Shown piece after piece: positions 1 to 8,005 of a DNA stretch of 64,000 bases (its first letter is position 1; each line of letters opens with the position of its first letter). The notes beneath the pieces were generated by a model that searched no databases, was not told where the DNA came from, and was given only the letters and a program-made list of their open reading frames with translations. The position numbers and the translations under genes were made by a program. The stretch is taken from contig NZ_CP007026.1 in the NCBI RefSeq assembly GCF_000812185.1, positions 873,107-937,106 on the forward strand, written 5' to 3'. This DNA comes from Candidatus Nitrosopelagicus brevis (GTDB lineage: Archaea; Thermoproteota; Nitrososphaeria; Nitrososphaerales; Nitrosopumilaceae).

Positions 1-2
1 CA

Positions 3-503
3 GCCGCAGGTTACATTCCTGATGCAAGAGTTCAGGTTGACAATGCAAGATATTTTTCTCAAAGTAACAAATTGACTTATGATGAACCAGTAGACATTGA
101 AACAGTTGCAAAACATTTAGCAGATCAAAATCATCAATTTACACAATATTCAGGTGTTAGACCATTTGGTGTTGCGTTAATTATTGCAGGAATAGATAGA
201 AAAGGAGTTAATGTTTACGTTATTGATCCTAGCGGAACCTACAACTCTTATTCTGCAATAGCAATTGGAACTGGTTCAGACGAGGTAAATGAATTCCTAG
301 AGAAGAACTACAAAGAAGGATTAACAATTGATGAGGCTGCATCATTAGCAATTGCTGCAATCAATCTCAAGAGCGAGGAAAAATCCGGCATAGAGCACAT
401 AAAGATGTCAAAGATACTATCAGAAGGAAAAATGATAGAGAAAATTTCTACTGAAGACCTAAAGAAGTTTGACGAGGCTGCAAAAGGCAAATTTGTCAAA
501 TAG
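3..503 (+). CDS. psmA: Proteasome alpha subunit (C-terminal part)
   Basis: Open from the window edge, so the N-terminus (gate and H0 helix) is missing; about 166 residues remain. The alpha subunit forms the outer rings of the archaeal 20S proteasome and gates substrate entry in the cytoplasm. Visible family features are the segment D-A-R-V-Q-V-D followed by N-A-R near the start, the R-P-F-G-V-A-L-I-I-A-G strand and the V-Y-V-I-D-P-S-G-T turn, which match alpha-type rather than processed beta-type subunits. A short Lys-rich tail closes the protein. The next gene starts 50 bases downstream on the same strand. Identification is firm; only completeness is lacking. Confidence 0.93.
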   Translation, partial: AAGYIPDARVQVDNARYFSQSNKLTYDEPVDIETVAKHLADQNHQFTQYSGVRPFGVALIIAGIDRKGVNVYVIDPSGTYNSYSAIAIGTGSDEVNEFLEKNYKEGLTIDEAASLAIAAINLKSEEKSGIEHIKMSKILSEGKMIEKISTEDLKKFDEAAKGKFVK

Positions 504-508
504 AACGA

Positions 509-522
509 AATTCTTAAGAATT
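509..522. repeat. 14-bp perfect palindrome after psmA
   Basis: The sequence AATTCTTAAGAATT lies 5 bases after the proteasome stop codon and is a perfect palindrome. It could be an operator half-site, a weak RNA hairpin without a loop, or chance in AT-rich DNA. No function can be assigned. Confidence 0.3.
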
Positions 523-553
523 GAATTATTAGAGCAATGATTTTGATTTAGAT

Positions 554-1243
554 ATGGGTTTAGGCAGTTATTGGGGAGAAGTAATAGACGTACTTCGAGA
601 AATCATACCAGTTTATGACAAAGTAAATTCATTCATTTCCCTAGGAAAAGATGTTGAACATAGAAACAGAGCAATCAAAGGTAGAGTAAAGAAAGGAGAT
701 AAAATTCTAGATGCAGGTTCTGGATTTGGGAACATGTCAAAAACTGCAGCAAAGATTGTTGATAATGATTTGAAAATAATTCTTTATGATCCACTTGTAC
801 CAATGTTAAAAAATACAGACAGACTGTTTGATAGAAAAATAGACTCTGCTTGTGGTGTTTTTGAACATGTTCCATTTCAAGATAAAGAATTTGACGCAGT
901 ACTGTCAGGATATTCATTACGCGATGCAATTAGCTTGAAAACTGCAATTTCTGAAATGCATAGAGTTCTAAAAGAAGACGGCAAGTGGGTCATAGTTGAT
1001 TTGGGAAAACCAGACGAACCGTTTTTTAGATTTGGTGTAACATTTTATCTCAGAATGATTTTACCGGTAATAGCACTGATAGCAGGAGGAAGACTTGGAT
1101 TAAAGTTTGGTACATTGTACGGAACATACAAGCTTTGGCCACAAAATAAGAAATTGGAATCCATGTTACTTGAGAAATTTTCAAGAGTGGAATTTGAAAA
1201 AGACCTTATGGGCGGAGCTATTATGGTTGCTGCATACAAATGA
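554..1243 (+). CDS. UbiE/MenG-like class I SAM methyltransferase
   Basis: A 229-residue SAM-dependent methyltransferase. The N-terminal P-V-Y-D-K-V-N-S-F-I-S-L-G element resembles the start of UbiE/MenG (the Y-D-x-x-N pattern), followed by motif I, L-D-A-G-S-G-F-G-N-M, near residues 51-60 and the post-I acidic residue in L-Y-D-P. A hydrophobic stretch near residues 165-180 (L-P-V-I-A-L-I-A-G-G) suggests membrane contact, as expected for a methylase of a lipid quinone or other prenyl substrate. A quinone-methylating role is an inference from family resemblance. The stop codon overlaps the ATG of the transporter downstream by four bases (ATGA), so the two are probably translated together. Confidence 0.75.
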   Translation: MGLGSYWGEVIDVLREIIPVYDKVNSFISLGKDVEHRNRAIKGRVKKGDKILDAGSGFGNMSKTAAKIVDNDLKIILYDPLVPMLKNTDRLFDRKIDSACGVFEHVPFQDKEFDAVLSGYSLRDAISLKTAISEMHRVLKEDGKWVIVDLGKPDEPFFRFGVTFYLRMILPVIALIAGGRLGLKFGTLYGTYKLWPQNKKLESMLLEKFSRVEFEKDLMGGAIMVAAYK

Positions 1244-2397
1244 ATAATAGATTAATTCTAGTTTACATAACCGGCATTTTAATTGGAATCTCATATGGGC
1301 TTCAAGGTCCTTTGTTACCAGTTTTTGCAAAAAATGTAATTGGTGCATCATATGCAGATTTAGGAGCAATAGGATTTGCAAATTTTATTCCATACATGTT
1401 CTTTCCATTATTTGTCGGAATTTTATTAAACCGTTTCAACAATGCACATTTGCTTTCGTTAGGAATTGGAATAAATTCAATATCAGTATACTTACTTTCA
1501 ATTTCACAATCAGTTCCAGAAATTATGGGCTATAGAGTACTTACAGGAGTAGCGCATGCATTTTTTTGGCCACCATGTGAAGCAATTATTTCAAATGTAA
1601 GTAAAGGAAAAACACGGGTAAGAAACATTGCAACGTTTACTGGATTTTTTACAACAGGATTTATGATTGGACCACTAATCGGCTCAGTGATATTAGAAAA
1701 CTATGATGAAAATTATAGATTCATTTTTGAAATTGCAACTTACATATTAGTAGCATCAATTGTTTCAGCCATCGGTCTATCTAGAAATAGACCAATTGTA
1801 AAAAGTGAAAAATTCTCATTTTCTTCAATCAAAGAGATAATAAAATTTCCACATGTCATCATGATGCTCATTTATTGTACTGCATCATTTGGCATAATTT
1901 TGAGCATTTATCCTGCTTTTTTGAACGACAGGGCCATGACTCCAGTCAATATTGAAATTTTATTTTTCATTTTTGGTTTATCGCGAATAATAACTCTCAT
2001 TATGGCAAGCAAGTTGGCGAAAAATACAAGTCTCACATTGATTCTGGCGACTTTTTCTATAGCTGCAGGACTAGGACTATCATTCTTCGTAGAAAGCATT
2101 GTTGAATTTGCAATTGCAATAACATTATTGGGATTTGGATTCAGTATTTTCTTCCCACTAACATTAGAAATTGTTTTGAGTAAAACAAGGAAAGAGATTT
2201 CCGGTACTATGATTGGAGCATATGAAACAGTGTTTGGAATAGGATGGGCTAGTGGTCCAGTAATTGCAGGAGTAATATCACAATTCTTTGGAAATGAAAC
2301 ACCGTACCTAGTATTCTTTGTAATAGGAATTGGTGTTGCAATACTTTCCATATCAAAAAGAAGAATGCTTGAGCCTAACAAAAATACAAATCTTTAA
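1240..2397 (+). CDS. Major facilitator superfamily transporter
   Basis: A 385-residue, very hydrophobic protein with the alternating helices and short loops of a 12-helix MFS permease. A conserved-looking stretch G-Y-R-V-L-T-G-V-A-H-A-F-F-W-P-P at about residues 93-108 corresponds to the region of TM4, with G-F-F-T-T-G-F-M-I-G-P-L-I-G following in TM5. A charged central loop (residues about 185-200) separates two six-helix halves. The start ATG overlaps the methyltransferase stop. Substrate cannot be read from sequence; possibilities include drug or metabolite export. Confidence 0.85.
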   Translation: MNNRLILVYITGILIGISYGLQGPLLPVFAKNVIGASYADLGAIGFANFIPYMFFPLFVGILLNRFNNAHLLSLGIGINSISVYLLSISQSVPEIMGYRVLTGVAHAFFWPPCEAIISNVSKGKTRVRNIATFTGFFTTGFMIGPLIGSVILENYDENYRFIFEIATYILVASIVSAIGLSRNRPIVKSEKFSFSSIKEIIKFPHVIMMLIYCTASFGIILSIYPAFLNDRAMTPVNIEILFFIFGLSRIITLIMASKLAKNTSLTLILATFSIAAGLGLSFFVESIVEFAIAITLLGFGFSIFFPLTLEIVLSKTRKEISGTMIGAYETVFGIGWASGPVIAGVISQFFGNETPYLVFFVIGIGVAILSISKRRMLEPNKNTNL

Positions 2398-2421
2398 TTT
2401 TAAAACAAAATATTGAGAGAC

Positions 2422-2778
2422 ATGGAATATTTCCTAAATATTATGGGAAGTGAATGGATGATAATCATTTTCGTTGCATTAATTCTATTATTTGGAACGA
2501 ACAAACTTCCTGAAGCCGGAAAAAAGATTGGAAAAATGGTAGGCGAATATAACAAAGCAAAAACAGAAATGCAAAATCAAATTAATGATATGACAAAAGC
2601 TGAACCGGAAAACCCTACAATTGAGGGGCCAGTTCAAACAGAGAGACAAAAATTAGAAAGAATGGCACAAACATTGAGAATTAACACGGAGAATAAATCA
2701 GATATAGAATTAAAAAATGCTATTGATGCAAGGTTTGGACCCAAAGAAAATAGTTCAGAGAATAAATTTACGAATTAG
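2422..2778 (+). CDS. tatA: Twin-arginine translocase subunit TatA/TatB family
   Basis: A 118-residue protein with the standard TatA plan: one N-terminal membrane helix (W-M-I-I-I-F-V-A-L-I-L-L-F-G), the hinge T-N-K-L-P-E-A-G-K-K-I-G with its conserved Leu-Pro, then an amphipathic helix and a charged disordered tail. TatA oligomers form the pathway for folded proteins carrying an RR signal. I chose the ATG at 2422; a TTG nine bases upstream is in frame. No tatC is present in this window. The 3' end overlaps the 3' end of the convergent DNA methyltransferase by 11 bases. Confidence 0.88.
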   Translation: MEYFLNIMGSEWMIIIFVALILLFGTNKLPEAGKKIGKMVGEYNKAKTEMQNQINDMTKAEPENPTIEGPVQTERQKLERMAQTLRINTENKSDIELKNAIDARFGPKENSSENKFTN

Positions 2779-3550
2779 ATTTTTCATTTAATCGGTACAC
2801 ATTTTTCCGTAATCTTTTTTGTGCAAATTTATAATATTCCTTAACAATTTCAAATCCGCAAAAACGTCTATCTAACATTTTTCCAACTACTGCAACTTGT
2901 CCAGAACCAAGGAATGGATCAAATACGATATCATTTTTTTTACTAGAATACATTAGAATTTTTTTGATGATTTCAGCAGGCAATTTTGTAGGAGTTTTAT
3001 CCTCTCCAGTCCAATATTCACGTTTAATTTCCCAAACATCTTCTTTGTCATGATAATGTAGGCTGTGACCATCCTCACTTTTTTCATTTTTTCCATATCT
3101 TGAAAAAGGGTAAAATTTTCTTTTTTTAGGATTTTTACAAACAAAAAGACAATGGTAATGTGAAGTTACAAATTTATTTTTTGTTACAACACCAAACTGA
3201 TATTTCCAAATTATGTGATTGATTACAGTTAAACCAACATCATCGATTGCAATCAAAATATCTTTAAGATTATTCCAGCCAGAAAATATGTACATACTTC
3301 CAGATTCTTTTAGTATACGATTTGCTTCAGAAATCCAATCATAACTAAACTGGGAATAATTTTCAGGTAAGATTTCATTATATCCTTCAATTACTCGAGA
3401 ACTTTTTCTATTGTAATTTGCTTTTTTGGCTTTAAAATCAATAGCAAATGGAGGATCTGTAATTATTAGATCGATTTTATTTTTATCAATTAACTTCATT
3501 CCATCAAGACAGTTTTTGTTATAGATTTTATTGAAATCAATTTTTTTCAT
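2768..3550 (-). CDS. Beta-class DNA (N4-cytosine or N6-adenine) methyltransferase
   Basis: A 260-residue site-specific DNA methyltransferase. The catalytic motif T-D-P-P-F lies near residues 32-36 and the SAM-binding motif F-D-P-F-L-G-S-G-Q near residues 211-219; this order (motif IV before motif I) defines the beta class. The D-P-P-F form fits N6-adenine or N4-cytosine methylation. No restriction endonuclease or specificity subunit is next to it, so it looks like an orphan methylase, perhaps for regulation, repair or self-marking. Recognition sequence unknown. Convergent with tatA, with overlapping tails. Confidence 0.85.
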   Translation of the reverse strand: MKKIDFNKIYNKNCLDGMKLIDKNKIDLIITDPPFAIDFKAKKANYNRKSSRVIEGYNEILPENYSQFSYDWISEANRILKESGSMYIFSGWNNLKDILIAIDDVGLTVINHIIWKYQFGVVTKNKFVTSHYHCLFVCKNPKKRKFYPFSRYGKNEKSEDGHSLHYHDKEDVWEIKREYWTGEDKTPTKLPAEIIKKILMYSSKKNDIVFDPFLGSGQVAVVGKMLDRRFCGFEIVKEYYKFAQKRLRKNVYRLNEKSNS

Positions 3551-3619
3551 TAATTATTTTTCTATTCATGATTACTTAAAATTTCATAAAAAGAAAAATT
3601 GTAATGTTTTCCACTACAA

Positions 3620-3814
3620 TTAACGATAAGGGATTTTTGCTTTTTTCTTGTTTACTGCTGTAAGTTCTTCTTTTAGATGTTTTTTAAGAAGATTTTCATG
3701 TTCTTTTTTATGCTTCCAGTATGCATTGAGACATGCTTGTCTAGTTTTTGCACGATTCAAAGCATTTGTGAATTTTTTATGGCTTTTAGCCACATCGGAT
3801 GTATAACCTGCCAT
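3620..3814 (-). CDS. Small basic protein of unknown function
   Basis: A 64-residue, Lys-rich, probably helical protein (K-S-H-K-K-F-T-N-A-L-N-R-A-K in the middle, K-K-K-A-K-I-P-Y-R at the end). It has a proper ATG and stands alone between genes, about 70 bases upstream of the DNA methyltransferase on the same strand. Its amino-acid make-up is protein-like rather than random, with few hydrophobics and regular spacing of charged residues; nucleic-acid binding is a guess. No family recognised. Confidence 0.55.
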   Translation of the reverse strand: MAGYTSDVAKSHKKFTNALNRAKTRQACLNAYWKHKKEHENLLKKHLKEELTAVNKKKAKIPYR

Positions 3815-3909
3815 ACTCCAGATCCAGCCGCATTATAGTTAACCTTTTTTGTTTTCATGGAATAGTGCCAAAGAATAATACTATTACATAGTGATTTCAA
3901 ACAAGGGTC

Positions 3910-4743
3910 ATGGAAAAGGTTGCAGTTGTCACAGGTAGTTCTAGTGGAATTGGATTTGAAACATCTCTAGCATTAGCAAGAGAAGGATATGTCACATACG
4001 CAACCATGAGAGATGTAAAAAAGGCCGACGATATACAGAGAATTACAGATGAAGAAAATCTTCCATTGAAAGTAATAGAATTAGATGTTGATAATGACGA
4101 ATCTGCCGGAAATGCAATAGATACAATCATTCAGGAAAAAGGTAGAATCGATGTACTAGTCAATAATGCAGGATGGGGCATATGGGGAACGGGTGAAGAT
4201 GTTTCAATTGAGGAATTTAGGGAACAGTTTGAGACGAACTTTTTTTCAATTGTAAGATTGATTCAGAAAGTTGCGCCTACAATGAGAAAACAGGGTTCAG
4301 GAGATATTGTGAATATTAGTTCAGTAGCAGGAAGAATTGGTTTTCCAGTATCAACTGCATATATCAGTTCAAAATTTGCTTTAGAAGGTTTTTCAGAATC
4401 TTTAAGGTATGAACTTCAACCGTTTGGAATCAATGTGATAATAATAGAGCCAGGAGTCATCAAAACAAACTTTTTTGATTCAATGAGAACTGCAAAAAAA
4501 GCAGATAATGATGATACTTACAAAGATATCACATCAAAAGTAATTTCAGGTGTAGAAATGATGGCAGAGATGGGAACTCCGCCAAAAGAAGTTGCAAATG
4601 CCATAATTAATTCAATAAAAGAAGAAAATCCTTTACCAAGATACGTTGTAGGTAATGATGCGGCAATGTTCTTGGAGGCAAAAAAAATGAAAACAGATAT
4701 TGAGTTTGAGAATTATCTGAAAAAGGAACTATACGGGGAATAA
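3910..4743 (+). CDS. Short-chain dehydrogenase/reductase (SDR)
   Basis: A 277-residue classical SDR oxidoreductase. The Rossmann glycine motif T-G-S-S-S-G-I-G is at residues 8-15, N-N-A-G-W-G near 85-90, a catalytic Ser in N-I-S-S-V-A-G and the catalytic pair Y-I-S-S-K near 156-160. After the catalytic Lys comes F-A-L-E-G-F-S-E-S-L-R, typical of the family. The cofactor is NAD(P)H; the substrate is not predictable. It sits alone, with a short 5' region, upstream of topoisomerase IB. Confidence 0.88.
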   Translation: MEKVAVVTGSSSGIGFETSLALAREGYVTYATMRDVKKADDIQRITDEENLPLKVIELDVDNDESAGNAIDTIIQEKGRIDVLVNNAGWGIWGTGEDVSIEEFREQFETNFFSIVRLIQKVAPTMRKQGSGDIVNISSVAGRIGFPVSTAYISSKFALEGFSESLRYELQPFGINVIIIEPGVIKTNFFDSMRTAKKADNDDTYKDITSKVISGVEMMAEMGTPPKEVANAIINSIKEENPLPRYVVGNDAAMFLEAKKMKTDIEFENYLKKELYGE

Positions 4744-4808
4744 TTCAAGGTTAGAATATATACGCCAGATACCGATTTTTGTCAAAGTCCGAAGGATTGT
4801 GAATTATA

Positions 4809-6479
4809 ATGAAATGGAAAAAACTAGAACATAATGGAATACTTTTTCCGCCAGATTTTGAAACCAAAAAAATAAAGATTAAGATCAAAGGAGAAAGTGT
4901 TGATTTAGACATAAATCAAGAAGAGATGATCTATCAATGGGCTAAAAAGAAAGACACACCGTATGCACTAGACAAAGTTTTTCAGAAAAATTTTGTTGCA
5001 GATTTTGCAAAAACATTTGGTAAAAAATATAAAAAATTAGAATTAGATGATATTGATTTTAAAAATGCGTTCAATTTAGTTGATAAAGAAAAAGATGCAA
5101 AGGAACTCCTTACAAAAGAAGAGAAAAAGGCACTTGCTGCAAAGCGTAAAGAATTGAGAGAAGAGATGAAAGTGAAATTTGGTACAGGAAAAATGGATGG
5201 GAATGAAGTTGAAATTGCAAACTATATGGCTGAACCACCAGGAATTTTCATTGGAAGAGGGGAACACCCCTTACGAGGAAAATGGAAACCAAAAGTCACA
5301 TCGAAGGATGTCACATTAAATTTAGGCAAAGAAGCAAAGGTGCCAGTTGGAAATTGGGGCAAAATTGTTCATGATCAAGAATCAATGTGGATGGCTAGTT
5401 GGACAGATTTTCTAACACAAAAAAGAAAATATGTATGGTTAGCAGATACTGCAGGAATTAAACAAGATAGAGATAAGGCAAAATACGATAAGGCAAAGAT
5501 GCTAGCAAAAGAAATTGAAACTATAAAAAATAAAATTGTAAAAGATATGCAGAGTAAGGATCCTAAGGTAAGACGAATATCTACAGTATGCTGGTTAATT
5601 TATCGAACAGCAATGAGAGTTGGAGATGAAAAAGATCCTGATGAAGCAGATACAGTAGGTGCAACCACACTAAGAAAAGAACATGTAACATTAACATCAG
5701 ATGCAATAAAATTTGATTTTCTTGGAAAAGATAGTGTACGATGGCAAGAAACAGTTCCAGCTATTGGAAATGATAAGCAGTTTCATGAGAATCTTAAAGA
5801 GTTAACTGCAAAAATTAAAGCAACTGATGAAATATTTGGAAACTTAACATCTAGAGATGTAAATGAATACTACAAGACGGTAGTAAAAGGATTAACTGCT
5901 AAAGTTTTTAGAACATTCAGTGCTTCAACAGTTGTTTCAAAATATCTTAATGAAAATGGAGATGTGAAAAAAGGTTCACAAATGGAAAAGCTATATCATG
6001 CAAAACTGGCTAATCTTGAAGCTGCAATCATGTGTAACCATAAGAGAACCATTCCAAAGACATTTGAACAATCTCTTCAAAAAAAGCGTGATACACTCAA
6101 AACAGCAGAAAAAGCAACACCATGGAAGAAAAATGAGGAAGTATTGAAAAAGGCTGAATCAACAAAGACTAAGACCGATGCACAAGAGAAGAAAAAAAAA
6201 GAGAGAATTACAAAAATTAAAGGAATGATAAAAAAATCAAAGGCAAAACAAAAAGAAAGGGTTGAGAAATTAAGATTACAATTAGACCTTACAGAGAAAA
6301 CTAGGGATTATAACCTCGGTACATCTCTACGAAACTACATCGACCCACGGATTTTCAAATCATGGACTGATGAGGTAACAGCAGATTGGGAAAAACTCTA
6401 CACCGCGGCTCTGCAGAAAAAATTCCTCTGGGTAAAATCAGAGAATGAATCGTGGCAAAACGTCTCAAAACATTATTGA
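4809..6479 (+). CDS. Eukaryotic-type DNA topoisomerase IB
   Basis: A 556-residue type IB topoisomerase, which relaxes supercoils through a 3'-phosphotyrosine intermediate. The N-terminal core starts with W-K-K-L-E-H-N-G-I-L-F-P-P, as in eukaryotic Top1. Catalytic elements visible are the first Arg in R-T-A-M-R-V-G-D-E-K, the second Arg in F-R-T-F-S-A-S, the His in C-N-H-K-R-T-I-P-K-T-F-E, a coiled-coil linker rich in Lys/Glu (about residues 425-490), and the nucleophilic Tyr near residue 510 in N-Y-I-D-P-R. All are present, so it should be active. Family knowledge: topoisomerase IB is a hallmark of Thaumarchaeota and absent from most other archaea. Confidence 0.95.
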   Translation: MKWKKLEHNGILFPPDFETKKIKIKIKGESVDLDINQEEMIYQWAKKKDTPYALDKVFQKNFVADFAKTFGKKYKKLELDDIDFKNAFNLVDKEKDAKELLTKEEKKALAAKRKELREEMKVKFGTGKMDGNEVEIANYMAEPPGIFIGRGEHPLRGKWKPKVTSKDVTLNLGKEAKVPVGNWGKIVHDQESMWMASWTDFLTQKRKYVWLADTAGIKQDRDKAKYDKAKMLAKEIETIKNKIVKDMQSKDPKVRRISTVCWLIYRTAMRVGDEKDPDEADTVGATTLRKEHVTLTSDAIKFDFLGKDSVRWQETVPAIGNDKQFHENLKELTAKIKATDEIFGNLTSRDVNEYYKTVVKGLTAKVFRTFSASTVVSKYLNENGDVKKGSQMEKLYHAKLANLEAAIMCNHKRTIPKTFEQSLQKKRDTLKTAEKATPWKKNEEVLKKAESTKTKTDAQEKKKKERITKIKGMIKKSKAKQKERVEKLRLQLDLTEKTRDYNLGTSLRNYIDPRIFKSWTDEVTADWEKLYTAALQKKFLWVKSENESWQNVSKHY

Positions 6480-6487
6480 TTTTAACA

Positions 6488-6493
6488 TTTAAG
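6488..6493 (+). promoter_or_regulatory. Putative box A of tRNA-Met
   Basis: TTTAAG lies about 27 bases before the first base of the tRNA, the normal distance for an archaeal TATA/box A element. Supported by position only. Confidence 0.4.
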
Positions 6494-6519
6494 TGCCATA
6501 TACTTGGATGAAAATTCGT

Positions 6520-6635
6520 GCCGGGGTAGCTCAGCCTGGTTAGAGTGCCAGTTCGAATGGTAAACTCTAACGGTTCTTCCATAGAAGGCAATACTCATAA
6601 TCTGGAGGTCGTGGGTTCGAAACCCACCCCCGGCA
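6520..6635 (+). tRNA. tRNA-Met(CAT) with intron at 6552-6592
   Basis: The acceptor stem GCCGGGG (6520-6526) pairs with CCCCGGC (6628-6634); A73 is at 6635 and CCA is not encoded. The D arm is GCTC/GAGT and the T arm GTGGG-TTCGAAA-CCCAC. The mature anticodon arm is CCAGA-CTCATAA-TCTGG, giving anticodon CAT. A 41-base intron separates position 30 (G6551) from position 31 (A6593). A bulge-helix-bulge can be drawn: TGCC 6546-6549 pairs with GGCA 6587-6590, with cuts in AG/T and AT/A. The A1-U72 pair and triple G-C anticodon stem of archaeal initiators are absent, so it is elongator Met or, less likely, tRNA-Ile2 (modified C34). Confidence 0.88.
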
Positions 6636-6651
6636 TTACAGTATTTTTGTA

Positions 6652-7473
6652 CTAAGAAAATTTTGTGAATATGTAGGGAGTTTCAGTTGTTTGATTAAAG
6701 CTCCATGCAGTAGGTAAGGAATTTGATTTAATTATTTCAAGACCACTCTCATCAATCAGTTTTTTCCAACCACCATCTCTTGTATCATTAAATGAATATT
6801 TTTCAGAATAACTTCCAGTCAAAACCATGCATGATTTTTCTTTTAGGCTGTTATCTAAGTTTGAAATAATTTTGCTTGCCAACACATCGCCCCCCATTTG
6901 TGGCAATCCGCCAATAAAAAATGCAGGTTGAGTCAGACCCAGAGAATTATAATCAAATTTTACTGCATCGGAACAAATTGGATTAAAATTTGCCATTATC
7001 TTTTTTGAAATATTATTTTGCAAGTCAACTAACATGTCGTCAATTTCAATTCCATATACATTCAATCCTAAAACTTTTCCACAATATGCAATTCTACCGT
7101 CACCAGAGCCAATGTCTAGAATTTCCTTATAGTTTAACATTTTAGCCATTGAAGTTATTATGTAAGCAGTTAGCATCCAAGTTGGAGAAAATGGCTGTGT
7201 GCTAGATTCATGGCCAATACTGTTTAACCAATATTTGTTTATGTCACCCTCGTACACCATGCAGTTAACATCATTAATTTTTGTTTCAAATTTATCATAG
7301 TAAATGGAATTATTTTGTAAAAAGATATGTAGAGAATCAAGATCGTTTTGAGGAATAGGAAAATCATCTGATTCATCCAGTGGCATTATTTCTTGAACAT
7401 GACTAGTTCCACAATAAACACGTCTGAATTCTTGTTTTAGACTGATAAGATTCTTTGAGATATTTTCAATCAT
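6652..7473 (-). CDS. Class I SAM-dependent methyltransferase-like protein
   Basis: A 273-residue protein with a SAM-binding motif I, I-L-D-I-G-S-G-D-G-R, in the middle, followed by Y-G-I-E-I-D-D (acidic post-I residue). The region P-T-W-M-L-T-A-Y-I-I-T-S upstream of motif I and the G-G-L-P-Q-M-G-G stretch after motif IV are unusual. Substrate is not evident. I chose the ATG at 7473 because it overlaps the stop of the upstream gene as ATGATTGA; an alternative in-frame start 30 bases upstream would overlap that gene by 38 bases. The overlap implies coupled translation with the coiled-coil protein. Confidence 0.65.
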   Translation of the reverse strand: MIENISKNLISLKQEFRRVYCGTSHVQEIMPLDESDDFPIPQNDLDSLHIFLQNNSIYYDKFETKINDVNCMVYEGDINKYWLNSIGHESSTQPFSPTWMLTAYIITSMAKMLNYKEILDIGSGDGRIAYCGKVLGLNVYGIEIDDMLVDLQNNISKKIMANFNPICSDAVKFDYNSLGLTQPAFFIGGLPQMGGDVLASKIISNLDNSLKEKSCMVLTGSYSEKYSFNDTRDGGWKKLIDESGLEIIKSNSLPTAWSFNQTTETPYIFTKFS

Positions 7474-7909
7474 CTTTGATTCCAGAATCATATTGTTTAA
7501 CAAATTCTTTTGTACTCATTAACTCACGTAATTCTTTGTATAATCGTGCCTCATTTTCAATAATTTCTTTAGTTTTTGCTTCAGAATTTTGGCCAAGTAG
7601 TTTAAGATCATTAGTGGATTTTTGAATTGAATTTACCAACTGAGAAAGTATTACTGGATGGAGTGATTTTGAGAAATTTTCATACACATATTTTTGAATT
7701 TTGTTAATTTTTTCGAGATGTGTTTGTTGTTTAGATTCCGAGATATCCTGTGTGAGTTTTTTGGACAAGGTTTCAACCATTGTTGCCTGAAAATAGAGAC
7801 TCACTATGTCAGGAATCATTTTTTCGGAGTTTTTTGGCATAGAGTCTATTATCTTCTGAAATTTTTCAAATTCAGAATCAAGAAGTTTTAATGAGTTTGC
7901 CACATCCAT
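7466..7909 (-). CDS. Helical/coiled-coil protein of unknown function
   Basis: A 147-residue soluble protein rich in Lys, Glu, Gln and Ser with heptad-like hydrophobic spacing across nearly its whole length (for example S-L-K-L-L-D-S-E-F-E-K-F-Q-K-I-I). It has no Cys and no recognised motif. It is the first gene of a two-gene unit with the methyltransferase-like gene; the eight-base overlap suggests the products work together, possibly as partner or adaptor. Function unknown. Confidence 0.6.
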   Translation of the reverse strand: MDVANSLKLLDSEFEKFQKIIDSMPKNSEKMIPDIVSLYFQATMVETLSKKLTQDISESKQQTHLEKINKIQKYVYENFSKSLHPVILSQLVNSIQKSTNDLKLLGQNSEAKTKEIIENEARLYKELRELMSTKEFVKQYDSGIKDD

Positions 7910-8005
7910 ATTTAGGATGAATTGTGTGTATTTTTATTTCATTCACACACTATTGTACGTGATTGTTCTATAATGGATTAAATAATTGAAAAATATGATT
8001 TTCAT

